From NCBI GenBank assembly GCA_009760855.2, contig WPIO01000119.1, forward strand, positions 1,110,001 through 1,174,000: a stretch of 64,000 bases of DNA, in the 5' to 3' direction. Source of the DNA: Cristatella mucedo (taxonomy: Eukaryota > Bryozoa > Phylactolaemata > Cristatellidae). This document shows, piece after piece, positions 24,878 to 36,301 of the stretch; the stretch's first letter is position 1; every line of letters starts with the position of its first letter. A program made the translations under genes and the position numbers. The notes below the pieces were generated by a model, which saw only the letters and a list, made by a program, of their open reading frames with translations, ran no database searches and had not been told where the DNA came from.

Positions 24878-25945
24878 GATCCCTCCCAGCCTTCGAGCAC
24901 CTCAAATTCTCTAAACTCACTTGCTGCATGCATTGATGACATCCGCACATGGATGGCAGCAAATTTTCTAAAACTTAACGATGATAAAACGAACTTACTA
25001 GTTATGGGCAAACCCAGTGTGATACAGAGAATGGAAAGGCTGACGCTCAAAATTGGCTCTGCCAGCATATCTCCAGTTGAATCAGCTCGAAATCTAGGTG
25101 TCATATTCCAAAGCGACCTCTCGTTAGACGACCATATCAGCTCCTCAGTCAAATCTGCCTATTTTCAGCTTCATAACATTGCTAAAATTCGGGCTTGTTT
25201 AGATAAGGATACCACGTCTAAGTTGGTCCATGCATTCGTGACATCTCGTCTCGACTTCTGCAACTCACTGCTTACTGGGCTACCAGCATGTGCGATCAGG
25301 CGATTGCAGCTGGTGCAATACTCTGCAGCTTGGTTTGTCTGTCGTGAGCATCGCAGTTGCCACATCACAGCACTTCTCGCCGACCTGCACTGGCTACCAG
25401 TCAAGCAACGGATTGACTTCAAGGTTTTGTCGCTCACTTTTAGGTCCCTTCATTCTATGGCTCCAGCCTATCTCTCCGACATACTACCCCAATCAGGCCA
25501 AGCATCGTACCACCTGCTTTTCAGAATCCAACAGTCTACAAATACCTCCTACAAACCTTAAATCCTTTGGAGACCGTGCATTTAGTTCGTATGCTCCCAA
25601 AGCCTGGAACTTCCTCCCGACCTGCGTCAGAACATCCCCTGACCTGACCACATTTAAAAGTAACTTAAAAACCCACCTATTTAGGACAGCATTTAGTGGG
25701 TCCCTGTGATTCGTCCTGCACGTGCTTATGCGTGCTGACACTGTGCATGCTACCACTAACCACATTTGCATGCTGACCCTGTGCATGTCACCCCTAACCA
25801 TTTTATTCATTTTGCTTGTTTTTCAAGCATGATTTTACTTACCATTCAATTGCATTTCCCTTTGCAGCAAATGTAAAGCGCCTAGAAAGAGATTAAGTTC
25901 TCTGAGGGCGCTTTATCAAATGTATTATTATTATTATTATTATTA
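24878..25945 (+). mobile_element. L2-like LINE fragment, plus
   Basis: It encodes MAANFLKLNDDKTNLLVMGK through [40 protein letters not shown] and QRIDFKVLSLTFRSLH, with one frameshift near 25500, then the full 3' UTR and (ATT)n tail. With the minus copy at 23152-24068 it forms a large head-to-head inverted pair. Confidence 0.92.
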
Positions 25946-26261
25946 GAGCCCTTCGTTGGGGAATTTCTAAAAAAAAATTGACCCTCTCAAATGAAATCCT
26001 GAGGCCTGTTGCTAAACAGGCGTGACCTACGGGTACTAAAGATTAGCCAACCGTTTAAGGCTCCCGGCATATAGCTATGACGTCCGGGTTGTCCTTGCCT
26101 GGCATCATAGGGAGAGAAGGACAGGTGAGCAAGATTTGTTCAATAAACTGCATTACACCTCCACGAAGCCGGTCGCAGTCACGGCTTCCCTCCGCTGACG
26201 ATCTATGGTTTTTTAAGTATGTGCTGAGACTACTGCTAATACTACCAGGGAGCAATTATTG

Positions 26262-26900
26262 CTACTGTGATAATAATCATAATAGGCAGTTTTTATAACG
26301 CCCTAAGTGAACTAAATCTCTATCAATTCACCTTAGAGTTCACGATACAAGAAAAGAGAAGCCAGTGGTTAGAGATTCTGCACTGTATCATGATTAGACT
26401 GGCATTCCAAAGCAAGTATCACGCTTAGGCTATCGTGCTAAAGCATTGGAGAAGACACTCAAAGATTGACCGATTAGCAGAACCTCGTAGGGTAGGCTCG
26501 TAGCATTCGTTGCATTGCGAGCAGGTGAGAGGAGAGCGCAAAGCAGCTAAGCACGAAGTAATAACAATGACAAGTTCGCTAAGAGGAGCGGACAGCGCGC
26601 AGCGGAACGCGTGTGTATTTACGTAAGACTCAAATGATGCAAAGTCATCGAAGGTAGTGACCGAAGCCTGAATTGAGTTCCAGACTTTAGGTGCATACGA
26701 ACCGAAGGCCCGCCGGTCGCTGACGATTTCAGCGGGAGACAGGCGAGACTAACAAGAAGCCGTAGAGCGACGCTCTGCGACGGCACGCTCTGTACGGAGC
26801 GAAGAGGTTGCACTGGTAGACTAGTGCGCGTGAGTAAAGCGACCCACTAGCCAGACTTAAAGTCGATGATTCGAAGCGGCTGAATAGGACGCCACTGAAG
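26262..26900 (-). mobile_element. Diverged CR1/L2-like LINE fragment
   Basis: AATAATCATAATAGGCAGTT and AACGCCCTAAGTGAACTAAA form a related tail. The minus strand then reads SGTQFRLRSLPSMTLHHLSL and similar remnants of the A-P-K-x-W-N-S region. It belongs to the same broad subfamily as the element at 55165-56690. Confidence 0.6.
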
Positions 26901-27436
26901 CTTTGCTTGAGGGCAAGGAAATACGCTATACCGTGGCACTCTTCCGGCGACTTCCGCTTGCGCTCGGTCTGGATTAAGGCTTCGGCACCCCCCCCCCCCC
27001 GAGAAGCTCATGGTGCACGAGCACAGGGCCGGGCCACTCGCAACGTTTCGGAGGCGAACCGAATGGCTTACCGGCTGGGTTCGCAACGCTGGGCAATCGC
27101 TGGGCCTCAGGAGTACCGAGTTTCCAGACTCTGGGGCAAATTTGGCTGCACAGTTTACTACATGTAGCCCATGCTATCCTCTCAGCAAGCTAGCGGAGAA
27201 AAGCGTCGGGTCAGCAAATGCAGCTATGGCGGACATGTTCAGCCAAGGGCCAATCCTTGAGCGAAGTCCTTCGCTCAATGAGCTGGAGCTGGCGCATCGG
27301 GGACGCACTTCCTGCTCCTGCCACTTTGCTGCAGGCTCGCCGGTTGAGGACCCGGTTGCCTCTGGATGAGCAAGCAATAGCGCCTAGCTCGGCAGATCAG
27401 TCAGCGGTTAGCCAGCTACTGGCCGCTAGGTGCCGC

Positions 27437-27568
27437 CCTGGTGTGGCCCAGCGGTTAAGGTGCTCGCTATCGCCCCGACCAAGATCGGGTCGAGGTCGTG
27501 GGCTCGAGCCCTATGGCATGTGTGAAGCGCCTGAATAGAGACTAAGTTCTCTTAGGCCGCTATACGAA

Positions 27569-27572
<4 letters not shown>
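27437..27572 (+). mobile_element. tRNA-like SINE (family 1) with LINE-like 3' end and AT tail
   Basis: The head GGCCCAGCGGTTAAGGTGCT has an A box, and GTGGGCTCGAGCCC a B box. The 3' part, GTGAAGCGCCTGAATAGAGA then AAGTTCTCTTAGG, resembles the L2-like 3' end. The element runs into a long compound AT/AG/GT microsatellite. Confidence 0.75.
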
Positions 27573-27653
<81 letters not shown>

Positions 27654-27674
27654 TAGATAGATGTGTGTGTGTGT

Positions 27675-27753
<79 letters not shown>
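27571..27753. repeat. Compound (AT)n(AG)n(GT)n microsatellite on a SINE tail
   Basis: AT to about 27628, AG to about 27652, a short GATA stretch, then GT for about 90 bp. Confidence 0.95.
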
Positions 27754-27757
<4 letters not shown>

Positions 27758-29029
27758 CGCCGCTCGTGTGTGGAGTGTCAGCGAGGGCCCACAAAGAAGA
27801 AATCATTCAGTACTAGTTCTTGGCAAAAAGGTTCGTTTCATGGTTGGTAGGAAGTGGATTGCAGCCGAGGTAGACAGACACCAATTCTCACCACTACATG
27901 ACGAGATAGAGCTAGCAGACAAGCAAGTAATCGGACGAAATCGTGCAGCCACCTCTTAGACGGCTGAATGTTGGGCTTCTGTCCAAGGCAGCGATGCCAC
28001 GACCAACAGCTCAGTCTCTCCATCGCATCTTCTATAATCATCAATCATCAGCTCACTGCCGGCGATCCATTCCTATCACCTTCACCAGATAGGTGTTGGA
28101 CTGGCAGCCAGATAGATGGTCAAGCTCCTACTGAAGTTGCAAGCGAGGCGAGGGATGGTTGCCGACCTGTCCAGACTAGCCACGCCTCCTTGCCACTCAA
28201 TCAGCTGAGTCGTCATCAGACAGTAAACCAGCCACAAGAAGCGGTCAGATCTCTAGCCGGCCTCGTTACCCTGAGCAGCATGGCAATTGGACTGCTTCTT
28301 AGCACTGCATGCTTTTGGTCTTTGCTCAGCATATACTTGCGATTAGTGCAAGGGAGGATGATTCGGGTAAAGCCGAATCCATTTGCATGTAGGCGTGGCT
28401 CGCTTTAAGGGGAATCGCTCTAAATAAAAATACCTTATATAACGGCTTCCCTGTGGCGTGCTTTCACAACAGATGAGTGGACACGATGCGTGTGCTGCAG
28501 AGAAAACCCGAGAGAAAATCTGACGGAGCCCCAGATACGGCCAAGTGTAAATGTAGAGAAAATAGTGAAACAAAAGTGTCCGAGAATAGAACATTTTTAA
28601 GGTACTTTTAAAAAGACAAATTTTTTAGAATGAGATCGGAAAATTTGACGATTAATTCATGAAAGAAAACTGATTTTGCAAACTGTGTCTAACCACAAAA
28701 TAAAGCGGAAGCAATACATTTACAACTAAAATATTACCTATTTCTGAACTTGATGTGACTTGCGTCTCAACTTGTTGAACCTTGGTATATCAAGGTACAT
28801 GTTAGAAACTTGCTGAGGCACATGCTTGTGACTTGCAAGTAGCTCGATTATAATATAGCTTTGCGCCTGGTAAATTCTATAATTTGGCCAATACTTCGCG
28901 GATCAACGTGAAACTAAAAATATCAGGTCAGCTGTGCTTGTACATCACTGCAGTAGTTTGTTTTTTACCCTAGCGCTCCGAATGGGCAATTTTTGCTAAT
29001 TACTAGCTGTTTCAACAGCCTCTTTTGTA
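27754..29029. other. Unassigned DNA
   Basis: No gene or clear repeat seen. It becomes AT-rich after about 28560. Confidence 0.5.
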
Positions 29030-29165
29030 TAACGACAGAAGAGCCTTTACGGCCGCCACCGACGCTTGCAGCAGCGATAAATGATCGCCCACCGCAGGAT
29101 TCGAACCCACGACCTCGGGACCGAGGTCGCGAAAACCAACCGCCTCACCTAGTGTCCCATGACGG
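29030..29165 (-). mobile_element. tRNA-like SINE (family 2)
   Basis: Minus strand: GGTGAGGCGGTTGG (A-box region) and GTGGGTTCGAATCC (B box), then the body GCGATCATTTATCGC and ACAAAAGAGGCTGTTGAA. The head alone could pass for a tRNA gene, but the second copy at 49225-49395 with the same non-tRNA body shows it is a SINE. Confidence 0.75.
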
Positions 29166-29494
29166 CTTACCAACTGGACGAAGCTAAGCGGGCAGCGAAG
29201 CAGCGACTGCTCGCGGGATTGCCAGCAATACTTGGCCTCCATTTCTGATGTCCGGTCTCAGCGTGTGTTCCCTGGGCTTCCTTCTTCCACTTCCGATCGG
29301 CTCACCTCCGACCTGACTGATCTCAGTCCATCGTTCATCCACCGTCGATATTTCCATCTTACGCTACGGTTCTTCGCGAGTTATCAGCTCCTTGAACGAC
29401 AGAGGTCATTTTTTAGCAAACGGCCTTGCCGTTCAGGTAAGCACCTTGACCTCGGTCATTGAAGGCGAGCAGCATAACCCCAGGGTCAAACCAG

Positions 29495-30190
29495 GGATGG
29501 CAGCAAACTTCCTCAAATTGAATCGCTAAATCTGTACTAGTTATGTATCTCCATCTCTAACGCAAAGACCATGTGGGTATTTTTATGTAGTTTTGTTATA
29601 GCAAACTTTAAAGCCTTTGAAGCATTCGGTTACATACTGTAGCCAAGAGACTTCATCTCAAGAAGCAAAGAGAAAGTAAGCACAGGTTATTGGCAAATCT
29701 AGCGTTACCACGAATTGGAAAGCCTAACCCTAAAAATGCGCCTGACCAGCCAATCTTTTGTATTATTTGCAGGCTCCGTAGATGACACATAGACTTTATT
29801 CTCACCAATCTGTACCGGCTCTACATCAAGTAGCATACCGACTTCAAGGTATTGTCACTCATTTTTAGATCTCTCCATTCTCTTGCTCCCACCTACCAAT
29901 CTAAATTACCTTCTTCTCTTATTTCGCATCATACCAACTGCTATTCTGATAGTGTAGCTGTGGCCGACCTCAAATCCTTTTGAGACCGTGCCGTTAGTTC
30001 GCATACTTCTAAAGCCTAAAAATCCTCTGCCGTCCCGACATCCCCCGAGGACTTTACATTTTAAAGCTAAACACACAAAATTTATTCATAGCAGCATTTG
30101 CTTGGTCCCTTTGCCAGAATTTCTAGGATATTTAAGCTGTGTAGAAAGATTGAGTTCTATCAGGGCACTGTTTACTTTTATTATCAGGTT
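29495..30190 (+). mobile_element. Very degenerate L2-like LINE fragment
   Basis: MAANFLKLN is recognisable at 29497, then degraded D-F-K-V-L-S-L and A-F-S-S-Y homologues near 29840-30000 and the tail AGAAAGATTGAGTTCTATCA. Many indels. Confidence 0.65.
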
Positions 30191-31341
30191 GAGCACCTCA
30201 CCACTCGTTCAGCACTTATATGTAATAGTCTGAATTAATTCAATCATTCACTGCTTACCTTCATACACTGGAGTTTTTGCTTCACATGATTTGATAGTCT
30301 GCATACATTAGCCTGCATGTGCATTTAGGTAAACTGTGGCTGCATACTTTCTAGATTTAAGCATCGGCTATTGAATCTTGCTACAAATAAGTTTGCCCAT
30401 TCATTATAATACATTTATTTCTAAGAGATATATTTAGAAATGAATGAAAAGCTGGGTGACACTTTGTAAAGGACAATAACACAAGTTACAGGCAGAAAAG
30501 AACGAACATCGCATGCACAGCTCAAATCGGATGACATGGATATACAAGCCGAAAACAAGTTTTTCGGGTACAGATGATGTATCTCAAATCTGGATGCATA
30601 GGCTGCATCCAAACTCTACCAGTTCGAGACATGCAAAACCTCACGCAGACTAACTACATTGAACAGCAAGCAAAAAAGCAGTCGCGAACAAGGTTGCAGT
30701 CGACAAGATGAATCAAGGGCAGATTGGGTGGCTGCCCGTGTTCGTGGAGCTAGTCATTGCCCTCCTGGCCAGCATTGCCACAGTGTTGCTTTAGCAGTGG
30801 GCGTGGAATGGCCGTCAGTGGGCTGGAGCTCAGAAGATCCTGCGCCGAGCCAGGTGCCCAGTGCATCAGCTGGTCCTACAGACAATGAGCAGCAGTGGCT
30901 AGCAATGGGCGAATGCACTGCGTGAGCACTGCTTCACGAGCTGGTGGCGACGAGATGGTGAAGTGATTGGGATTTACTGTGGCTGCACGAGCACGCCAAG
31001 AAACTCGGCAGCTTGCTAACGTGCACAAAAGCACATGCATACACGACGACCGAAGCAGGCACGAGGAGTGACATTGGACTTGGAAGCTCGGCAAAGGGCC
31101 ACCGCCAGCTATTCTGCCTTGGCACTGCAACGTGCTGCAACAGCACACCTACCTGGCTGATGTACAAACACAGGCTGCTAAGTTTGAAGACAGTCGTGTT
31201 GCTTTTTGCTGCCTAAAAAACGAATACCGGCAGCAGCTGTCACACTGCACACAAACAGCAAGTAAGCGTTTTCTCGATTGAAAGAACACACTCTGCTCAA
31301 CAGGCACACATCACACGAGCGGCAAGCCAAGTGCAGGCAAC

Positions 31342-31343
<2 letters not shown>
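30191..31343. other. Unassigned DNA
   Basis: Nothing recognisable; the missing last exon of the C6orf62 homologue was sought here without success. Confidence 0.45.
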
Positions 31344-31382
<39 letters not shown>

Positions 31383-32838
31383 TCACTTGATAAAGCGCCC
31401 TCAGAGAACTCAATCTCTCTCTAGGCGCTTTACATTTGCTGTAAAGTGAAATGCAATTAAATGGTAAGTAAAATCATGCTTGAAAAACAACAAAATGAAT
31501 AACATGGTTAGGGGTGACATGCACAGGGTCAGCATGCAAATGTGGTTAGTGGCAGCATGCACAGTGTCAGCATGCATAAGCACATCAAGGACGAATCACA
31601 GGGACCCACTAAATGCTGTCCTAAATAGGTGTTTTTAGGTTCCTTTTAAATGTGGTCAGGTCAGGGGATGTTCTGACGCAGGTCGGGAGGGAGTTCCAGG
31701 CTTTGGGAGCATATGAACTAAATGCACGGTCTCCAAAGGATTTAAGGTTTGTACGAGGTATTTCTAGACTGTTGGATTCCGAGAAGCGGGTGGTACGATG
31801 CTTGGCCTGATGGGGTAGTATATCTGACAGATAGGCTGGAGCCATAGAATGAAGGGACCTAAAAGTGAGCGACAAAACCTTGAAGTCAATCCGTTGCTTG
31901 ACTGGTAGCCAGTGCAGGTCGGCGAGAAGTGGAGTAATGTGGCAACTGTGACGCTCACGACAGACAAGCCTAGCTGCAGAGTTTTGCACCAGCTGCAATC
32001 GCCTGATCGCACATGCTGGTAGGCCAGTAAGCAGTGAGTTGCAGAAGTCGAGACGGGATGTCACGAATGCACGAACTAACTTGGACGTGGTATCTTTATC
32101 TAAACAAGCCCGAATTTTAGCAATGTTATGAAGCTGAAAATAGGCGGATTTGACTGTGGAGCTGATATGGTCGTCTAACGAGAGGTCGCTTTGGAATATG
32201 ACACCTAGATTCCGAGCTGATTCGACAGGAGATATGCTGGCAGAGCCAATTTTGAGAGTCAGCCTTTCCAATCTCTGGATCACACTGGGTTTGCCCATAA
32301 CTAGCAAGTTAGTTATATCATCGTTAAGTTTTAGAAAATTTGCTGCCATCCGTGTGCGGATGTCATCAATGCATGCAGCTAGTGAGTTGAGAGAGTTTGA
32401 GGTGCTCGAAGGCTGGGAGGGATCAAAGCAAAGGTACAACTGAGTGTCATCCGCATAGAAGTGAAAGCCTAGATTGTGCTTGGCAATCACATCAGCAAGA
32501 GGCAGAGTATAAACCGTGAAAAGAACCGGACCTAGCACGGAGCCCTGAGGTACTCCATATTTCAGAGGTACTTCAGATGACCTTTGTCCATTCACGTCCA
32601 TACTCTGGAGTCTCCCACTGATATAGGACCTGAACTACTGCAGAGCAGTGCCAGTGATGCCCAGGCGAGATGAGAGGCCCTCTAGAAGAACTTTGTGATC
32701 GATGGTATCAAAAGCTGCCGAAAGATCGAGCAAAACAAGCAGAGACACTCTACCCATGTCTGCATTCCTAAGTAGGTCGTTGTATACCCGAAGCAATGCT
32801 GACTCTGTGGAGTGATTAGCTCTAAGCTGCATGCAAAT
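31344..32838 (-). mobile_element. L2-like non-LTR retrotransposon, best-preserved coding copy (5' truncated)
   Basis: Read on the minus strand, this copy starts inside the reverse transcriptase (LLDLSAAFDTIDH). It continues through GVPQGSVLGPVLF and the catalytic FHFYADDTQLY to the C-terminal region ([56 protein letters not shown]). It ends in the shared 3' UTR and an (ATT)n tail at 31344-31382. The frame is open except for a single TAG near 32633 where related elements have Trp. EN and upstream parts are absent, which is usual for incomplete reverse transcription. The family is CR1/L2-like, judged by motif. Confidence 0.92.
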
Positions 32839-32985
32839 AAATAATTAAATAATTCATTTATATAGCGCCCCAAGTGAACTTAATCTCTATTCAGGCGCTT
32901 CACATATGCCTCGGGGCTCGAGCCCACGACCTCAGTCAGACCTTGGTCGGGGCGAGCACCTTAACCGCTAGATGTACACGGGCGA
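32838..32985 (-). mobile_element. tRNA-like SINE (family 1), adjacent to LINE
   Basis: The minus strand reads AGGTGCTCGCCCCGACCAAG, GTCGTGGGCTCGAGCCC, then GTGAAGCGCCTGAATAGAGA and a LINE-like end. It abuts the truncated 5' end of the LINE at 31344-32838, in the same orientation. Confidence 0.75.
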
Positions 32986-33659
32986 ACGTCCCAGGTCCCG
33001 TCACCCGAAAACTTGCAGCCACGTCATTCGACTGAGGCGGTTAAGGTGAGGGTACTGATAACCGATGGAAAAGATCAGAGGGTTCTGGGCAAGGTTCTGG
33101 AGAGAAGCAGAGGTCGGTCTACGTATTGACAGAAGATCAGAGGCAAAGATATATCTCGCATTTTCCCGGCAAATGAGGAACTGACCAAAATGCGTTGCCT
33201 AGTAAGATAAGACATAAGACAAGTATATGGCAATGCACACGTTCTGAGTACAGTCGGCAATGCTGTGGTTCGTAAGCCGGCTCATTAACTACATGTCTGC
33301 CTTACTTTGCCTGGTTACTACCAGTGGTAACTCGCATTTATGCTATCAATCGCATGCAATTCCACTGCCCCTGTGTCCTCCTCACACTGCCTTTACCTGT
33401 GGCAGCTGCAAAAATAGCAGTTCCTTACAAATAGTGGGCCCCCCACCCACACACCATCCACATACACTCAGGGTTATGTCAGACAGGCTCGTGATTTTCG
33501 TGTTAAGTGTACGAAAGCAATGGCACCAAAGCTGCACACATCACGAAGTAATATGGAGTAGGTTCTCCTCAGTTTTTGAGGACCTCATGCGATTGACGAG
33601 GCATCGAAGCTACCAGCTGCTGAATAGTTTCGTTAGATGTACTTGCCTAAGGGGCCTTT
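32986..33659. other. Unassigned DNA
   Basis: Between a SINE and the Tc1 relic; no supportable feature. Confidence 0.45.
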
Positions 33660-34580
33660 GCAGTCAAGTCACACTCGTCTGGCTATTGGGTTGAGATTGC
33701 TTTTTAACCACCAATCTAGGTCACCCCACGTGTGTTCTATGCGATTCAAATTAGGCGACTGACTTGGCCAATCCATAGGCTCGACAGCACTGCTCTCATT
33801 TCTATTTTCTACCACACTTTGCATCATATTGAGGGTAATTATCTTCCTCAAGAATGAACTCGTTGCTCAACATTCGTCGGGCACACGGAATGCCAATGTT
33901 TTTTCGGCACGTCAGTGCAAAATTTTGGTCCATGGTGCCGCGAATGTGATGCCGACTTCCAATACCTTTATCAAAAAAAGAGGACAAAACAACGATTCCT
34001 TGCAATACGGCTACACTTCATAGTTTGCTGCCGGTATCCACCTCTGCATTGCAAACTCATTCTTCGGCTTAACTTGAACCTGCCATTTGTTGCCACCGAA
34101 GAGTTGAAATGACACATGTCCAATAAATCGAGCATTAATCTTCACGCATCCATTGAGCACGGCGTTTGGCAAGAGCATTTCAGCTTTATGACGGTCACTC
34201 AGCCAATATGAACATTTTCTCCTTCCTAGTTCGATGTTTCATTGGTTGCTTGCTAGATTTGGTCCTCGTAGAGGCTTCCAGTGACTTTGCTAGCTCAGGC
34301 CAAGCTGGCCTTCCTATCGAGTAGTGCAGCCATCTTCAGCAGATGCTCCTCTCTGCTCGATGTGCCGTTCTAGCGACCTAAGCAACGCCTGCTTGCCATG
34401 GAGCCGTTCACAGTGTGAATTGCCAGATTGGGAAAATTGGAACTCACAAAACCACGTCTCATTCCAAGTACTTGTGAGATCTTCCAAATGATTCCACCCA
34501 GCTTGTAAAGGGTCATCGAAGTCGCTATGCTAATTAGCCTTCGAGATGCTGCAGTGGCAACGGTTGACACCCAATTGACC
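33660..34580 (-). mobile_element. Broken Tc1/mariner-type DNA transposon
   Basis: The minus-strand translation of 33669-34005 shows SSFFDKGIGSRHHIRGTMDQ, then LEEDNYPQYDAKCGRK, then EPMDWPSQSPNLNRIEHTWG, matching the Tc1 transposase DDE core (FxGTMN..., QQDN-x-P-x-H, WPSQSPDLNPIE-x-LW). A weak N-terminal helix-turn-helix remnant lies near 34370-34570. Several frameshifts and stops make it inactive. Terminal inverted repeats were not located. Confidence 0.8.
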
Positions 34581-34739
34581 GCAAAGGGAAGCCAAAACAG
34601 ACACCGAGAGCATCTCCCACACTCCTGGCGCTCTGAAACAAAATCACATTAACCTTCTTCAGAGTTTAATTGCACTAAAGTACTGATTTTAAAAATGACG
34701 AATATATGCCCTGAAATCGGTCTGACTTATTCGCTGGAA

Positions 34740-35008
34740 AACCGTACCCATATATCATCGTTACCATGCCTACACGTCAAACCACACGGTGCTATTCATC
34801 ATTAATGTTGCCCAGGTCATCACTCCCAAGCCTTTAAGCTGCTTTTAGACCCGAAAGCTAGGACATTATGACTATCTCAGGAGAGCATAAATATGTATGG
34901 TCCCGAGTGCATGTAGTCGATCGAGGCCTCGCCATTGAAAATGTCACCCGAGAAAGAGATTCAGTTCTCTGAGGGTACTATAAAAATATTATTGTAATTA
35001 TTATTATT
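34740..35008 (+). mobile_element. L2-like 3' tail, diverged
   Basis: GAGAAAGAGATTCAGTTCTC, TGAGGGTACTATAAAAATAT and ATTATTATT close a diverged 3' UTR (CATCGTTACCATGCCTACAC upstream). Confidence 0.65.
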
Positions 35009-35329
35009 CCCGACACCCGGGAACCTTGATGATTCCCAGCAACGAGATCTCTCCTATTGCCAGGTAAGGGCAGACTCACCAATTGCCAAACAACGATGCT
35101 TCCGACTCTGAACAGTAAAGACATGGCTAGTTCGAACATAAGACTGGTACTCGGTGACTCAACTCCAAACGATCTAGGTGTGCATGCAGCCTCGATGAGG
35201 CATGCTGTGGCCTTCTTCACAGCATCCAAGCATCGAACCAGACCATAGGCATCCAACAAGAACCAGACGAATCAAGGGGAGACTACGAATTAACAGAAGC
35301 AGCACAGTCTACACAAGATGAATGTCTGC

Positions 35330-35730
35330 AAGGCAAGCACTCAGTTTGTCTGTTGCTGAAACAGATTCTGACGGTTTAAATGACAAATACAGCTGAGTAT
35401 CATCAGCATAAACGTGACAGCTTATACCATGGACCCAAATCATGTTTCCTAGAGGTTCAGTACAAATGAATAACCGCAAAGGACTGAAAACGAACCCTTG
35501 TGGGGAATGCTTGGGTGACTGTCTGGTGGATGAGACCTGACCCTACACGATATGGATTGAACACGATCAGACAAGTACGACTTGAGCCACAGCAGAGCCT
35601 CGTTTCCCAAACCAATCATTGTTCCCAACTCTTCAAGTAGGATATCGCGATCAATAGCAGGCAGATCGAATCGAAGGCATCTGATAGATCCAGCAGGGCT
35701 CCTTTATTGCCAGCTGAAAGTGGTAGTGAA
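35330..35730 (-). mobile_element. CR1/L2-like reverse transcriptase fragment
   Basis: Minus-strand reading shows the stretch upstream of DDTQLYLSFK, a PQGF-like motif and D-L-L-D-A-F-D-like remnants (GATAGATCCAGCAGGGCTCC region). Interrupted by stops; a different subfamily from the main L2-like copies. Confidence 0.55.
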
Positions 35731-36163
35731 AGTCATTAAGGACCTTCTGTTGCTATAAATGAGGCTGTTGAATCGGATATTTCACTAGCATACTAATAAT
35801 CATAGTTTAAAAATAGCAACCGGGTTGCCCTCACTGCCAACCAAAGAAAAAGCAAGCCTTTACAGGACAGCTGCTCCTCATTAACAAGAAAGCAGAATCA
35901 CACCATCTCAAGCACTTCAGTCTCACCGACTAAATAGCCAACTACAAACCAGACAGCACCATCGACGTGCACACCACTACATTTTAAAGCAATAAAATCT
36001 GGTCACGGGCACATAGCCAGACGGTCACGGGCGCAGGCTTTCAGGAAATACAAGTTCTGGCACGACAAGCAAGCTTTGCCTCGGACTGTATGGATAAGTG
36101 AAGAAAACTTCTGCTCCAATGATAGTAGGAAGTGCATAACGACTGTACATGCCCAAACCTTAC

Positions 36164-36301
36164 CTGGATGTACTGCCGATTGAGAAACAGGAAGACGGAC
36201 TGCCCTGGGTTGCAGATCACTAGGTTGGCATTCTTGTTCTTCTTCCCGAACAGAGAGGCAAGCTGTCGCTCATAGTCGGCACTTAAGAACTCGAACTTCA
36301 C
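36164..36301 (-). CDS. C6orf62: C6orf62 homologue, exon 5
   Basis: This 138-bp phase 0-0 exon (acceptor TTGGGCAG, donor GTAAGG) encodes [20 protein letters not shown], then [20 protein letters not shown] and NRQYIQ. It aligns with human KFEFHHGDYEKQF and NPNQSVFLFIDRQHLQ. The next exon should begin in phase 0 but was not recognised. Confidence 0.92.

Noticed and set aside
26055..26255. Minus frame ending GKDNPDVIAICREP with an acceptor-like CCAG
   Set aside because: No recognised family, no partner exon, and it lies between two LINE fragments.
29030..29165. Possible true tRNA gene on the minus strand
   Set aside because: A and B boxes are present, but a second copy with the same non-tRNA 3' body at 49225-49395 shows it is a SINE; the acceptor stem could not be paired.
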